64,000 nt of DNA from Grammothele lineata (lineage: Eukaryota; Basidiomycota; Agaricomycetes; Polyporales; Polyporaceae): NCBI GenBank assembly GCA_002150815.3, contig NDFF03000367.1:310001-374000 (forward strand). The letters run 5' to 3'. Positions 36,482 to 47,964 of the stretch are shown here, in pieces. Both the position numbers and the translations under genes were made by a program. How positions within the stretch are numbered: the stretch's first letter is position 1; the number at the start of each line of letters is the position of its first letter. The notes beneath the pieces are model-generated. The model searched no databases. It saw only the letters and a program-made list of their open reading frames with translations, and was not told the DNA's origin.

Positions 36482-37404
36482 ATGTCTTCCCAAGGCCAGA
36501 TCCACCTCTACAGCGCTCCTGTACGCATCTTTTTGGTTCATCTCTCGATCGAATCTAGTCCTTATTGTAGGCCGTTATGTTTCAGACGACGATCCACACT
36601 CAGCGTGTGCTGATCGCCCTCGAGGAGGCCGGCGCCGAATACACCCTCTACCACATCGACATGTCCAACAAGCCTGAGTGGTACTTCAAAATCAACCCCC
36701 TCGGCAAGGTCAGACCCACCACGTCTCTGATCTCAACTTCCGCTTCGAGCTGACTGCCTGCCGGTTTAACACCATGTAGTTCCCCGCGATGGCGTACGGC
36801 GGGCCCCCAACGACACCCGACAAGCCAACGCCCGAATCCACAAAACTCACCGAGTCAGTCGCGCTGACCGAGTTCGTCGCCGACCTCTTCCCGTCCGCCG
36901 GCCTCCGCCCAACGGACCCCCTCCAGCTCGCACGCGCACGCGCCTTCGCGCTCTCCTTCGAGAACCTCATCACGGCCCCGTTCCGCGCCTTCCTCGCCGA
37001 GGGAGCGCCCGCGGACGAGCTCTTCCAGAAGCTCGAGCTCCTCCAGGCGCAGCTCCCCCCCGTCGAGGACGAAGGGAAGCTCGGGGGCCCGTTCGTAGCT
37101 GGCAAGTGGTCGATTGGGGACGCGATTGTCGTGCCGTTCCTCATCCGGCTGCCGGTGCTGTGGGAGCGCGAGGTGGGCAAGTACGCGCTGGGCGAGGGGA
37201 AGAAGGCGCTGGAGGTGCTGAAGAGCGCACGGTTCGCGAGGCTGTGGAAATACATTGAGAACGGGGGCGCGCGGGAGAGCGTGAAGAAGACCTGGGATGC
37301 GGTGAGTTGTCCTGATCTTGCTTCGTGTCCGTTCGAGGGTGTTAATCGTTGGGTGATAGGACGCGATGACGGGCTTCTATGGCAGAGTCTTCCAACGGGT
37401 GTAA
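36482..37404 (+). CDS. Glutathione S-transferase-like protein (GST copy 2)
   Basis: Four exons, 36482-36520, 36571-36708, 36780-37301 and 37360-37404, all phase 0, give 247 aa. The N-terminal half reads TTIHTQRVLIALEEAGAEY, so the Ser-Pro seen in copies 1, 3 and 4 before the helix is missing. NKPEWYFKINPLGK and FPAMAYGGP follow; the cis-proline loop is Phe-Pro instead of Val-Pro. The C-terminal helical domain has VAGKWSIGDAIVVPFL. The short last exon ends in FQRV and lacks the Lys-rich tail of copies 1 and 4. It is the most divergent of the four GST-like genes and could have lost classic catalysis or changed substrate. It runs head-to-head with the FAD oxidase 3' end, 147 bp away. Confidence 0.85.
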
Positions 37405-37551
37405 GTGAGAGAGCTGCGTATAAAATGCTAGCAGTCGTACAATACACGATCAGCTCGCCAATGGTAGCATGTGCCATCGTACATCGTATATCCAACCCTA
37501 GGAGACAGCAATATCTTACATCGCAATACTTCTGCGCAGAACACCAAGTGT

Positions 37552-39162
37552 TCAGTCAAACAGCGGCTCGATCGGCACGCCTTTGCTGAACACCTTCCCG
37601 GGATCGTACTTCGCCTTGATCTTCCTCAGCCTGGGCAAATTGTCGCCCCAAACATCTTCGGGCCGCTCGTTCCCATTTGCCATACTCACGAACGTGCCCA
37701 ATGTGCGCCCGGACAACTTCGCGCTCGTGTCGCGCACGAACGCGACCACCTTCTCTACGAACTCTCGACACGCGGGCACGCCCTCGTCTGTAGTCGACCT
37801 GTCGGCGCCATCAGCTATATGTTAGCACACCGAACGCGCCATGAGAGACACCAGTGTACGCACCTCCCCTGCGCCGCCATCCAATAATGCGGCGTCCGCG
37901 TGGGCAGCGCCGTTCCCTCCGGATCGACACTTGTGAGCCCCGCAAAACTCGTGAGGTCCCAGATGACCCCGGACGCACGCACCGCCTCGTCGCTCCCGCT
38001 GAACTCCTCCCATATGCGCCAGACCCCAAGCAGGAGCTCAGGGAAAGGCGCAGCGTAGAGCGTTCCTTTGAGAGCGAGCCTGCGGGATGCGGCGGATAGG
38101 GACGCGTCCGCGGCGTGCGAGATGGGGCGGAGGTCCGGGGCACCGTGCAGCTTCTCGAACACGGGCGCGGGAGGACCGGTGCGGATGGGGGCGAGGGAGG
38201 CTTTAGCGCGCTCTTCGTCCGGGTCGCGCATGAACATAGGGAGTAGCGCCATAGAAGGCTAAGGGAAACGTCGACATTAGAAGTCGAGCTACAACGTTGT
38301 AAACACTGAACGTGAGACACGCACCTTGAAGTGTGGGCCGGGGCGCGAGAAGTGTAGCGCAACACGCTCCCAGGGAGATTGTGTCTTCGACCACTCCATG
38401 AGGATCTTCGCGAGGCTTTCCACATTGGGCTCGCCTCCCGGGAAGGCCATGAAGCCGGAAGTGTACGGACCGGCGGAGGGATGAGTTTTGAACACGAACT
38501 CGACAACGATGCCGAACTGGCCTCCTCCACCTGAGTATGTGCGATCGAGGCCGCATCAGCATATGCACGGGGAATATGGGGGTCGTTGTGCAAGAAGAAC
38601 AGCCTCACGTACCGCGGATAGCCCAAAACAGATCCGGCTCCTCGTCCTTGCTCGTCTTGACGAAGCGCCCGTCCGCAAGCACGACCGTCGCGCTCAGCAT
38701 ATTGTCCACCGCGAGCCCATACTCCCCACTTAGCGGCCCATACCCTCCGCCCGTAGTGAAGCCGCCCACACCCACGAACCACAGCGGCGAGCCAACGATC
38801 TCGACGCCTGCAGGCGCGGTGACCTCGTACACGTCGCCCCATACCGCGCCGCCTTGGACAATGACGGACTGCTTGTCTTCCGCGAGCGCGACCTGGTTAA
38901 GCTTCGAGAGGTCGATAACGACGCCTCCATCCGAGCTTGCCCACGTCGCGGTATGCACTCCGCCGCACTTGACGGCAATCTCGAGCGGAGGGGTCTGCGC
39001 GACAGCATACGCGAGGACTGGGGGGATGTCTTCAAACGTCGCGGGCTGGACCACGTACTGCGCGGGGAGCTGGGAGAGTTCCGAGGTGCGCTTGAGCGCG
39101 GCGGTGTAGGCGTCACCCGAGGCGGGTGTGAGGATGGTGCCCTGGATCTTTAGGTTCTCCAT
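37552..39162 (-). CDS. FAD-linked oxidase, VAO/berberine-bridge type
   Basis: Four exons on the minus strand, 39162-38613, 38530-38325, 38258-37864 and 37798-37552, give 465 aa. An N-terminal FAD-binding domain is seen (QPATFEDIPPVLAYA, KCGGVHTATWASSDGG, VGVGGFTTGGGYGPL, GLAVDNMLSATVVLADG, FWAIRGGGGQFGIVVEF), followed by the substrate domain and the C-terminal BBE segment (DVWGDNLPRLRKIKAKYDP). The family oxidises alcohols, sugars or ring carbons using oxygen. The His that carries covalent FAD is kept (GGVH), but the second anchor Cys of bicovalent enzymes appears replaced by Leu (SPLWFVGVGG). No signal peptide is visible, so it is probably intracellular, unlike most secreted relatives. The last intron (37863-37799) uses the acceptor after GCCGACAG; an upstream AG would break the frame. 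Confidence 0.88.
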
Positions 39163-39798
39163 CGCGAAGACGGCGAGCGACTAAGGTTGGGCTTGGGTGT
39201 CAAGATGTAGGGAAGAGCTAAGGCTGAGGATAACTCTTGGAGGACCATGGTGGGAGAGCGGAGAAATATAGCAGGATGTCCTGACGCCGGTAGTGGGAAA
39301 GACCCAAAGTCGAGTGCTTTCTAGAGTCGGGACTGGACCATCAAGGTCGAGACGTTGACGTGTCGACGCGGCGGTGGCCAGTGGACTCCAAGTTCACTTG
39401 GCTGGAATCAGTCGAGAGTGCATCGAGATCTCTTGGTCGTACGCCGAGTGTGCTGGCGTCAGAGGGAAACCAATATTACAGCTGTCGGTGGAAGAGCGGG
39501 ACAAGCAAGAGCGATAGACGTACTATAGTAACATAGTAGGAGGAGGCGCTAATCACTTATCATGTACGATGACGTCGTGAACAGTTGACTAAGTAGTACT
39601 TAATGGGCCAGCGCTTCAATGTAGCCTCTCATCTCACCCGTCACCATCTCAGAAACTAGTTACACAGCAGAAAGCGACCCTAATGTACAAAATTCATAGT
39701 AGCCCCGTCACAGATCTCCCTGCCTGTGCGACCCCCGTGCCCAACACGTCCAGGACCGGTACCCGCTCGAACTGAAAGGTCTCGTTCAGAATGGCCCG
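39163..39798. other. Intergenic, FAD oxidase promoter region
   Basis: No gene seen. A TATATTTC-type box on the minus strand near 39262 lies about 100 bp before the oxidase ATG. Confidence 0.45.
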
Positions 39799-40747
39799 TT
39801 ATTTGGAGTCCGCACGTTTGAATGCTGGATGCTGCTTCCAGATCGCAAGCGTCGCAGCCTGTGACAGAGCAATCAGTGACTCGGCGGCGAAAGTGCAGTA
39901 GTAAAATTTGTGAAAGAAATAACACATGAGGATCGCTCTGACCTCATCGTATGTCTTCAGCACACTTGGCCGCGCCTTCAGATCCTCCACATAACTCATC
40001 AGCCTCTCAAACATCGGCCCGTCCAGTACGTCCAGTACTCTCTTTCCCTCTCCTCGCGCGTACCTCCCGAGGTCATTCTTCAACAACATCGGCACCCGCA
40101 CCAGGTTCGGAGCAACCGCGATGTCTGCAATAGAGAACGCGCCGACTGCGAAGCCGCCCTCGGGCGGGAGGCGCGCCTGGAACTCTGCTAGAGCCATAAG
40201 GAGTTCCGTGGCGGATGCGCTCCCACCAAGGAACGCTCGGAGAGTAGGAAATACACGCGACTCGTAGTAAGTGATGAAGAATCGCGTTCGCGCGCGCGCG
40301 ACGGGGTCAGCCGAGATGAGGCCGGACGTGGGGAACAGGTCGGCGAGGAATTCGGTGATGACGAGCGACTCGGCAATCTTGGCTGACGAAGGATGGGGAT
40401 TCGTAGGCGGTACTTCCGGTCCGCCATAAGTAATCGCTGGAACCTGAGCGGAGGAAGGGTGCCTGAGCTCTCGGGGCAGAAGATAAATTGTGCGGATGAG
40501 ACGGGGACGGGTACGAACCGTGCCAGCGGGATTGATTTCCTCCGTGAACCAAGCAGGTTTGTTGGCGAGGTTAACGACGTAAGAGGTGTAGTCTGCTCCG
40601 ACCTCTTCCAGGGCAATCTGGACCCGGTGACAGTAGGGGGAGTACTGCGCAAAGAGCGGTCGTTCCGCGGCTTGAGCGTTCGACCAACACATCAGTTTCA
40701 AAGCTTACCGCGTGGGTGTAGAAAGTAATTTGGCCGGATTGAGCCAT
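39799..40747 (-). CDS. Glutathione S-transferase-like protein (GST copy 3)
   Basis: Four exons on the minus strand, 40747-40709, 40644-40519, 40443-39943 and 39858-39799, phase 0 throughout, give 241 aa. The motif SPYCHRVQIALEEVGADY carries a Cys two residues before Arg, in a place where omega-type enzymes have CPYxxR; the order here is Ser-Pro-Tyr-Cys, so both Ser and Cys are candidate catalytic residues. NKPAWFTEEINPAGT and VPAITYGGP follow, then the helical domain with VGAFSIADIAVAPNL. The tail ends in KRADSK. Family and exon layout match copies 1, 2 and 4. It is divergent from ICMT copy 6. Confidence 0.87.
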
Positions 40748-41535
40748 GGCTTTGTCGTAGCCTTGGGGCGCGGGTAGGGGCTCCTCCAACCTTTGGCTCG
40801 GGGGCGTTCTTAACCGTGACAGCATTTATACAGAGACTAGAGTTCGCCATTCGCGTCGACAATCACCCCTGTGCCATGCTGTATAATGCCTTCATTTCCG
40901 GCGTGGGGGCTGATCTCCAAGCTGGGAGCTTGATTGCAAGCCTTTGTCAGCCTTGGGCCGGCATGACCAAACCGTCCTCCCATGATTGAACGCCGGGAGA
41001 GCTAAGATGCTTCCCGCAAGAAGAGCTTCCTGTACGCCGGGAAGTTTGTCTGCAGCATAGTAAGTGGTCATCGATGCAGGTGATTTTGAAAATGGGCTTC
41101 TAGACCTCGAAGGATGCATTCGCTCGGAGAGGACGCCTCCTGCGAGCTGCTGCGAGTACGCCAGAAAGGATACGTGTCTCAAGATCAGTGTGATCGGTGT
41201 CACGGTTGTCCGGTGGAGGAGGATCAGCTGAGGACATGAAGGACCTGGTCAGAGTTTCGGCTGGGATCACATATTCTAAGCGCCGCTGATAGTCAACAAC
41301 AGTGACAAAGCCGGCGTCAAACACGAACTTGTCCAACGACGCCCATGATGAGCGCGGTTCCATCGGATCCGCCCTCCGCGATAAAGCCCACGGGACCTTC
41401 ACAATCCAGACTAACGCTGGTCAGAGCTAGGTACGATGGAACCTAAGTGCGACAGGGTGCGAGGTCCTCGCACAGCGGGGAGTCCTTAAAGGCCGAGCAT
41501 GCGTATAACGGCCACGTCGCAACTTGCAAGCCCCG
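40748..41535. other. Divergent intergenic region, GST copy 3 to ICMT copy 6
   Basis: A TATAAAT box on the minus strand near 40830 may serve GST copy 3. A 100-codon minus-strand frame at 41100-41402 (containing SLDKFVFDAGFVTVVDY) looks more protein-like than its surroundings, but I recognise no family and do not call it a gene. Confidence 0.4.
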
Positions 41536-42355
41536 ATGGCCTTCCTACTAGTCGCCCCAACGCTTACTACACCCCTGCTCAAGATCCCGTTGTTGTTGGG
41601 TAATGCGATAACATCGTACTACGCTTTCACCCCGCCGCGGCCATCTCTAGACTCCAACGAGGGGGAGAAGTTCACCCACAAACCATCTTCTGATCTCTAC
41701 AACAGAGTCGGGCATATTCAGCTTCGCATAACATATCTCCTCAAGGTGCGTCCTGGTGTACTGTATACGAGACAGTTCACGCTCCTGACCGACGTTCTAG
41801 ACAATCCTATGCGGTCTTTCCCTCGCTGAAACGACCGTCCTCCTCGCGCAGGCGATTCCATCCACATTCTCCGACCGCGCCCTCTCTTTCCTCCTCCCCT
41901 TCGCGCGCACAGACCCTCCCTCCCTTCGGCTCACCGCTGCTTCGGCCATCGGCCTTCTTCTGAGTATCTCGGGCGGGCTCCTCCGAGTCTGGTGCCACCG
42001 TAGTCTCGGCCGGTTCTTCACCTGGCACATGGCTCTTATCGACGACCACGAACTCGTCACCTCTGGGCCGTACGCGTACGTACGCCACCCGAGCTACACG
42101 GGCTGGGCACTCGTGGTCGTGGGTAGCGCGCTGCTGGCATTCAGCCCCGGATCGTACTTTGTCGAGTCGCGTCTGGGACGCATGCTCGCATGGCGCGTCG
42201 TCGCTGGCGTCGAGACCGCTTATCTTGCTCTCATTGCCGTGATGCTGCTGCGCAGGGTGCCGTCGGAGGACGAGATGGTGAAACAGGCGTTTGGGCCACG
42301 GTGGGACGCGTGGGCGGAGAAGGTTCCGTACAAACTAGTACCATTTGTGTACTAG
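41536..42355 (+). CDS. ICMT-like membrane methyltransferase (copy 6)
   Basis: Two exons, 41536-41745 and 41801-42355, give 254 aa. The acceptor at 41799-41800 puts exon 2 in the frame TILCGLSLAETTVLLAQ, which matches the other copies (YSLCGLAVTEALTILAQ in copy 2). The core motifs are GRFFTWHMAL, DHELVTSGPYAYVRHPSYTG and RWDAWAEKVPYKLVPFVY. The C-terminal motif has VPY where the rest have TPY. It lies 7.6 kb from the main ICMT row, with GST, AKR and oxidase genes between, so the family has spread through the cluster. It is closest in length and N-terminus to copy 1. Confidence 0.88.
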
Positions 42356-42843
42356 TGTCGTAACAGTATAGCGTAACAGTACAGGTATGTATTGGCGTTT
42401 GCCTGAAGCATTATAGCTGATTGGGTTTATAACGTTGTTCACAGTTATTCATTGCATGGTACCGAGCAGCTTGCTCGGCGTCGCAAGGATTGATTGATGC
42501 GTGACGACTAACCCCGGTCAGCCATGACATCATTCAGAGGCGCTGAACATTGCCTCCATAGTCTGGCGACTTGCGAACCCCACAAGCAGTTCTAACTTCA
42601 GCGATATACATCGACCACTCTGACGAGTAACATGAGGTATGTTACACAGGCCCGGGAGACTCCAGCTGTGCGAAAGCCAATTAAGGTTTACGGGCACGTT
42701 ATCGATCTGCATGAGAGATTCACGTCTTCTGGAGATGATGTCAGCCTCTTTCCCTCGCCCTCCACGCACATATATAAACCCCACATTGTGTCCGTTCGTG
42801 CCCCCTACCGCCATAAACCCTCTTCCACCACTGGAAATTGCTC
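42356..42843. other. Intergenic, upstream of AKR copy 2
   Basis: No gene seen. A TATA box is listed separately. Confidence 0.45.
42771..42778 (+). promoter_or_regulatory. TATA box of AKR copy 2
   Basis: TATATAAA about 66 bp before the ATG at 42844. Confidence 0.6.
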
Positions 42844-44125
42844 ATGACTTCAAAGTTCACGCTCGCTACGACCGTCCGGCTCGCCCGCTCAGGTCGGTGT
42901 GCCTGTACTATGATCAATGACATACACAATTACATCCGGTTGTTCTACAGGGATCGACATGCCTGTCCTAGGCCTTGGCGTCTACCGTAATGACGACTGC
43001 AAGCCTGCGTGCCTGGCTGCGCTGAAGGCAGGATACAAGTGCGTCACAGTACTACGCACCCGGAACTTTCAGTATATACTGAAGATTCCGCGTCTTTTCA
43101 TCGAAGGAATATCGACTCTGCGCGTATGTACCGCAATGAAGCCCAAGTGGGCGACGCGGTGCGTGAGAGCGGCGTTCCACGCACAGAAATCTTCATTAGT
43201 ACGTCGCTACACTCAGGTATTGCCTTCCTGCCTCTGAAACTTGCATCGTTATCAGCAACGAAGATAAACAACCATGAACATGGCTTTGATCGCACTAAGG
43301 CGGCGATCAACTCCTCGCTCTCCAACTTCGGGTTCACCTACATAGATCTTATACTTATGCACAGCGCTATGTCTGACAAAGAGCAGCGCCTTGGTTCGTG
43401 GCGCGCACTCATCGAGGCTAAGGCGGAGGGCAAGATCCGGGCTATCGGCGTCTCAAACTAGTATGTCCTCCGTAGGTCAGTCCATGCGATCCCGAAGACC
43501 TGACGATACCTGGTCATACAGCAACGTGAAGCATATTGAAGAAATTCGCGAAGCGGGTCTCGAACTACCAGACGTTAACCAAATCGAGGTACACCATCTC
43601 TACGTCACTGTAAGGTTCAACTACAAAAGCTTTTCTGACACCTTCCCTCCCTTCCCAAATACAGCTGCACCCTCTTAACCAGCAGAAGCCAATTGTGGAT
43701 TACTGCAAGGAGCACAGCATATTCGTCCAAGCGTACGCGCCCCTGATGCGCACGCAATGGAACTATCCTGCAATTCTCGAGACAGCGAAGAAGGTATGTT
43801 GCAACTTTATTCATGTTGATTGGCTACAGGATTGACGTGTTCCTCGCTTCAATAGTACAACAAGGAGCCCGCACAGATCCTCGTCCGATGGTCACTTCAG
43901 CGCGGGTGAGTAGGCTTGACTGTTGCTCCCTTACTGTACATTGAGTTTCACAATCTATGCCACTATAGCTTCGGGCCTCTTCCAAAGTCCTCCAACCCGG
44001 CGCGCGTTGTCACGAACGTGGAAGTATACGATTTCGATATTAGTGAGGAGGACATGAAGCTACTCAACGCTCTCGATCGCGGAAAAGAGGGTACTATCAC
44101 TTGGAACCCGGTCGATGTAGACTAG
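42844..44125 (+). CDS. Aldo-keto reductase (AKR copy 2)
   Basis: Eight exons, 42844-42892, 42951-43038, 43107-43198, 43256-43460, 43522-43588, 43665-43793, 43856-43905 and 43969-44125, give 278 aa. Catalytic Asp and Tyr are in NIDSARMYRNE, Lys in TTKINNHEHG, and His in DLILMHSAMSD; the coenzyme end reads GFGPLPKSSNPARV. It is expected to reduce aldehydes or ketones with NADPH in the cytosol. Every exon has the same length as in AKR copy 1, while introns differ in sequence and slightly in length. The first exon MTSKFTLATTVRLARSG is clearly related to copy 1. The 3' end faces GST copy 4, 131 bp away. Confidence 0.92.
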
Positions 44126-44256
44126 ATGAGGTGTATGTGAGGAGAGTAGAAATCGATTCCCGACTCAACCCAATACATGAAGGAGTGCTCTTAGAAAACT
44201 TCGATGCGACCTTTCCTTCAGCGCGAACCAGAGGACCTGGCGGGCTCTCGAGATGG

Positions 44257-45246
44257 CTACTGTCGCTTTTTGGGAATCGGCACGGTGATCTCGCTGGTGA
44301 GCTTGCCCGTCTTCATCAACCTCTCCACGCGCTCGTGATATTTCCGTATCGCCACGTCCTGCCAAGAAGCAAGAATGCACCCCCATCAGTATTTGTACAG
44401 ACACGTTCTCGCCGACCCAAACGGAACGCACCTCGTCGTACGTCTTCTTCATACTCTCACGCGCCACGTTGTCCGCGAGGTAGCGCTTCATCCGTGCGAA
44501 CCGTGGCGAGCGGAACACCTCAAGCGCTCCCGCCGCCGCCTCGGGCGCGAGCGTCGGCGGGACGAGCTCAAACCATTTCTCCATTCGTAGTAAGAACGGT
44601 GCAAACGACGCGTCGGCGATGCTCCACGCGCCCACTGCGTACCCTTCCTCTACGGGCAGCATCGCCTGTATGTGCTCGAGCGCGACCCAGAGCGGCTCCG
44701 CGGGCGCACCGGCCCACACAAAGCCCATAGCTGCGGGGACGAAGCGGTTGTCCACCGCGCGAATGAAGAGGCGCGCCTTCGAGCGCAGTGCGAGGTCCGT
44801 CGGCAGAAGGTGCGCGGCGGGGAAGAGGTCTGCCAGGAGCTCGAGGTGCACGAGTGACTCTGGGAGGTGCAGGCCGGCGGACGGGTACTCGCCCGGGCGC
44901 AGATGAGGTCCGCCGACAACGAGGTACGGAACCTGATAGGACGATGAACAGGGGATGGACGGCGTGAGCGGGGAATAGACAAAACACTGTAGAGAGATAT
45001 TACCACTGACCTTACCGCCGTCGGTGTTGGGCATCTTCGCGTACCAATCAGGCTTGTTGATGAGGTCGATGTCTATGATATCGTAGTTCGCGCCCGCCTC
45101 TTCCAGGGCAAGCCGTACTCGGTGTGGATAAGGCGAGTCCTTTAGGCAAGATGAGTATCAGTGGGGGGCGTAAGGATATTGCACGCGCTGAGATCGAGAG
45201 GACGGACCATGGCAGTATAGAGAGTGATGCGCTGCATGTCAGACAT
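44257..45246 (-). CDS. Glutathione S-transferase-like protein (GST copy 4)
   Basis: Four exons on the minus strand, 45246-45208, 45139-45011, 44932-44432 and 44358-44257, give 256 aa. It is closest to GST copy 1: [56 protein letters not shown], and the same tail form (RLMKTGKLTSEITVPIPKK here, [19 protein letters not shown] in copy 1). The long shared tail suggests that copies 1 and 4 form one sub-group and copies 2 and 3 another. A cytosolic glutathione-dependent enzyme is likely. A TATATAA box on the minus strand lies near 45335. Confidence 0.88.
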
Positions 45247-45816
45247 TGCGATTCCGCTTTCTGAGCTGCTGTAGGAGGTTGTGCACGATGTGAGTACTCG
45301 TAATGGCAGGGACGAATGAACAATAGCTGTTATATACGACTCCAAGAGCCTCGCCTAGCGCACATACTGCTATACGCATAACTAGCCGCCGCCCGGCGCG
45401 ACACCAGTAACCTCGTACGACGTGTATGTGGGCTGGCCCCTGCCGGACGGGTCCACGTATACCTTGCCGCCGTGCAGTGGACAAACAGTCGCAGCTGACT
45501 GAGCACCGAGTGGACGCGTCATTGCAACTCACCAGGCCGACAGCAGCCGCCAGCCGTGTATCAAACTTCCTGTGCGTCAATACCCGTCATCATTCGATAT
45601 GAGCGTATACCACTTAACACTAATCGCGGTCAAGTTCGTCGCAATCATGCCGACTCTATCCGTACCGCTGACCAGTTGCCCACTCGTTTGCTTAAGACTC
45701 CAGGGTAATTTTTACAATTGGAAACCTTTTCGGAACAAAACCTAATTCGCCATTCTCCGAAGCCATCGGTCTGTGAAGCCGTGTTAGGTAATCATCCGCC
45801 GTCTGCATACGCTCTC
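45247..45816. other. Intergenic, GST copy 4 to hydrolase copy A
   Basis: No gene seen. Confidence 0.45.
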
Positions 45817-47209
45817 CTACAGCTTGAGGCTGAGCAGCCATCTCAGACCTGCTCGAGTATCTAGATCAATCGCGAGTGATGTGCTGATCTGCGGGAACGT
45901 GTAGTGGGCTCCGTGAAGATGTCCCTCATACCTGCCTGCACGTCAGCTTACGTCGATTCGGCACAGCGCAAGGGGAAACCCACTGGTCAAACTTCGTTGC
46001 GACCCCAGCCTCGCGGAGCAGCCGCTCATACACGATTCCATCATCGCGGACGGGATCCATCCCCATGACCTGAACGTACGCGGGAGGAAGACCGGCGTGC
46101 GAAGACGCAAGCATCGGCGATACGCGCAGATCCGTCGGCGGCCCGCCGTATGTGTCTGCAGCAGATGGTAAGAGGGGCCGCAGCTCGCGCGGGCAGATGC
46201 TTACCGAAGCTATTTAGGACACGCTCGCTGTTGAGCAAGGCCAACGTCCTCACGGACCTCTGCAAACGTGGGTTCAGCTTATACCTGTAAAATACAGATC
46301 AATTGACGAGTACGGGGCACAGCACCCACGATCGTACTTCTCTGGCCAGGCAAGCGGGTGCACAACCGCAGGCTCTCTGAGGTACTGGCCCGTGATAGGC
46401 TTTTGGGCGAAGAATGGGTCGTCGCGAGCCTTCAACGCGATGGCGGCGGTCAAGTTTGCGCCCGCAGAGTCGCCGCCGACCAAGAAGCCTTTCTCAAGAG
46501 AGACATTCAACGAGGCAGCGTTCTCTGTCACCTGAAGAAAGGCATGTGTTAGGTTTCAAGAACAAGCCTCTACGTATTGTCACGTACCCATTTGAGCGCA
46601 GTATAGCTGTCCTCGAAAGGCGCCGGGAACGGCGTTTCAGGAGCACGTCTAGAGATTAAGAGCATGCTGATGAGCATCCGCGCAGCAAGAAAATGGGCCT
46701 GCACAGTGCACCTGTATTCGACGTTCATGATCACTAGCTGAAGATCGACGCAGATGGTGCGCAGGTGGTTGTCGTCCATGGTGATGTCCCCAATCATCCA
46801 TCCTAAGACTCATGATACACGAGTTGTGTGGGTACCAAATGTTATAAAGAGACGTACCTCCTCCGTGAAGCCACACGAGAACAGGGTACGTTGAGCCCGC
46901 CGGGCCTCCCACGGGAGTCAAACATCGCACTTCAATCTCTCCGCCGTCCACTTGGACATGCTTGTCGACGACGGCGTACTTATCAGCTATGACACATGTC
47001 TGTTATTAGATCTGGCGGTTCAATCGGCACAAGTCTGTGCACGCACCAGAGGGAAGCCGTGCGCCGTAGTATTCGACGAATGGCGTGAGTACGGATTTCG
47101 CCTGTTCTCTAGCAAACTCATGCAATGGGATGCCCTCAGGAGGTACCAGGGGTGCAGTGAATGCCGGATCGGAGGCGAGAGCTTCCGCAAGCTCGGGATT
47201 CATGGTCAT
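45817..47209 (-). CDS. Alpha/beta hydrolase-fold-3 esterase (copy A)
   Basis: Eight exons on the minus strand, 47209-47047, 46986-46858, 46802-46712, 46648-46588, 46531-46326, 46284-46205, 46155-45984 and 45931-45817, give 338 aa. The oxyanion motif HGGGWMIGD is split by the second intron. The nucleophile is in VGGDSAGANLTAA, the acid Asp likely in VQVMGMDPVRDDG, and the His in EGHLHGAHY. This is the hormone-sensitive-lipase-like group of carboxylesterases, acting on short esters or lactones. There is no signal peptide, so it is probably intracellular. It is the first of three tandem copies, all leftward, with the same exon layout. Confidence 0.9.
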
Positions 47210-47964
47210 TTTCGTGGGCTCAAGGATAGGCAGACAAGAGACGGATGAGATCCAAGCTCACCATAGGCCTCCATCTATAAGGACACTCTCCGCTAAGTTA
47301 ATCTCTGGCGTGGGGAATCGTGTTCATGGTCACGCGTCTAGAAAAGCGGTAGATGCGGGTCTGGAGCTGCGTTCGAGTACGAGCGTGTAACGACGAACAG
47401 TGTGAGAGTATCCTGAACGTGAAGGACATTGAACCTTGAAAGCCATAGTGCGCAGAGTTAATAACAGCACGCAATTGTCACAAATAACGTAGATTCGCAT
47501 GTAGGCGTGCAAGAAGGAGGATGATGAACGAGATTGAGCGCAGTCACTCGCCGGCGGATTCAAGCGGCTCAGTGACCGAGAGGTGATAAAATAACATTAC
47601 GTAAGCATACACCTAGCCTGATTTAGTATGTTATACTTTTTCACAACATACCCTATTGAGCAAGATTTCGAAGTCTTGGCTGCTAATATAGCAAGGCCCT
47701 CCGGGCAGTCCTGGACTACGGGTCTACGATGCGTCGGCCCATTGAGTGGCCTGGCGGGCCCTAGCTGAGTTAGTCCTCGCACTTCGTGCTCAAGCTAACT
47801 TGGCAACCGGGGGTCCTAGTAGATCTATCGCATGCCGTTCATATCGCTATCTAAAAGATGCTACTGTGGCTGCAAATCCGTTCTCGACCTTGGTTCTTAT
47901 TTCCAAACACAACAATATCACTTCGCGACGCCATCCGCGCCGTCTCCGTACGATCTCCTACTCC
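47210..47964. repeat. Duplicated spacer upstream of hydrolase copy A
   Basis: No gene. Most of the stretch, notably about 47330-47665, is similar to the region upstream of copy C (about 51620-51960); shared phrases include GGCGGATTCAAGCGGCTCAG and CACAACATAC. This shows the tandem unit included promoter and spacer. The copy B 3' flank fills the rest. Confidence 0.6.
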
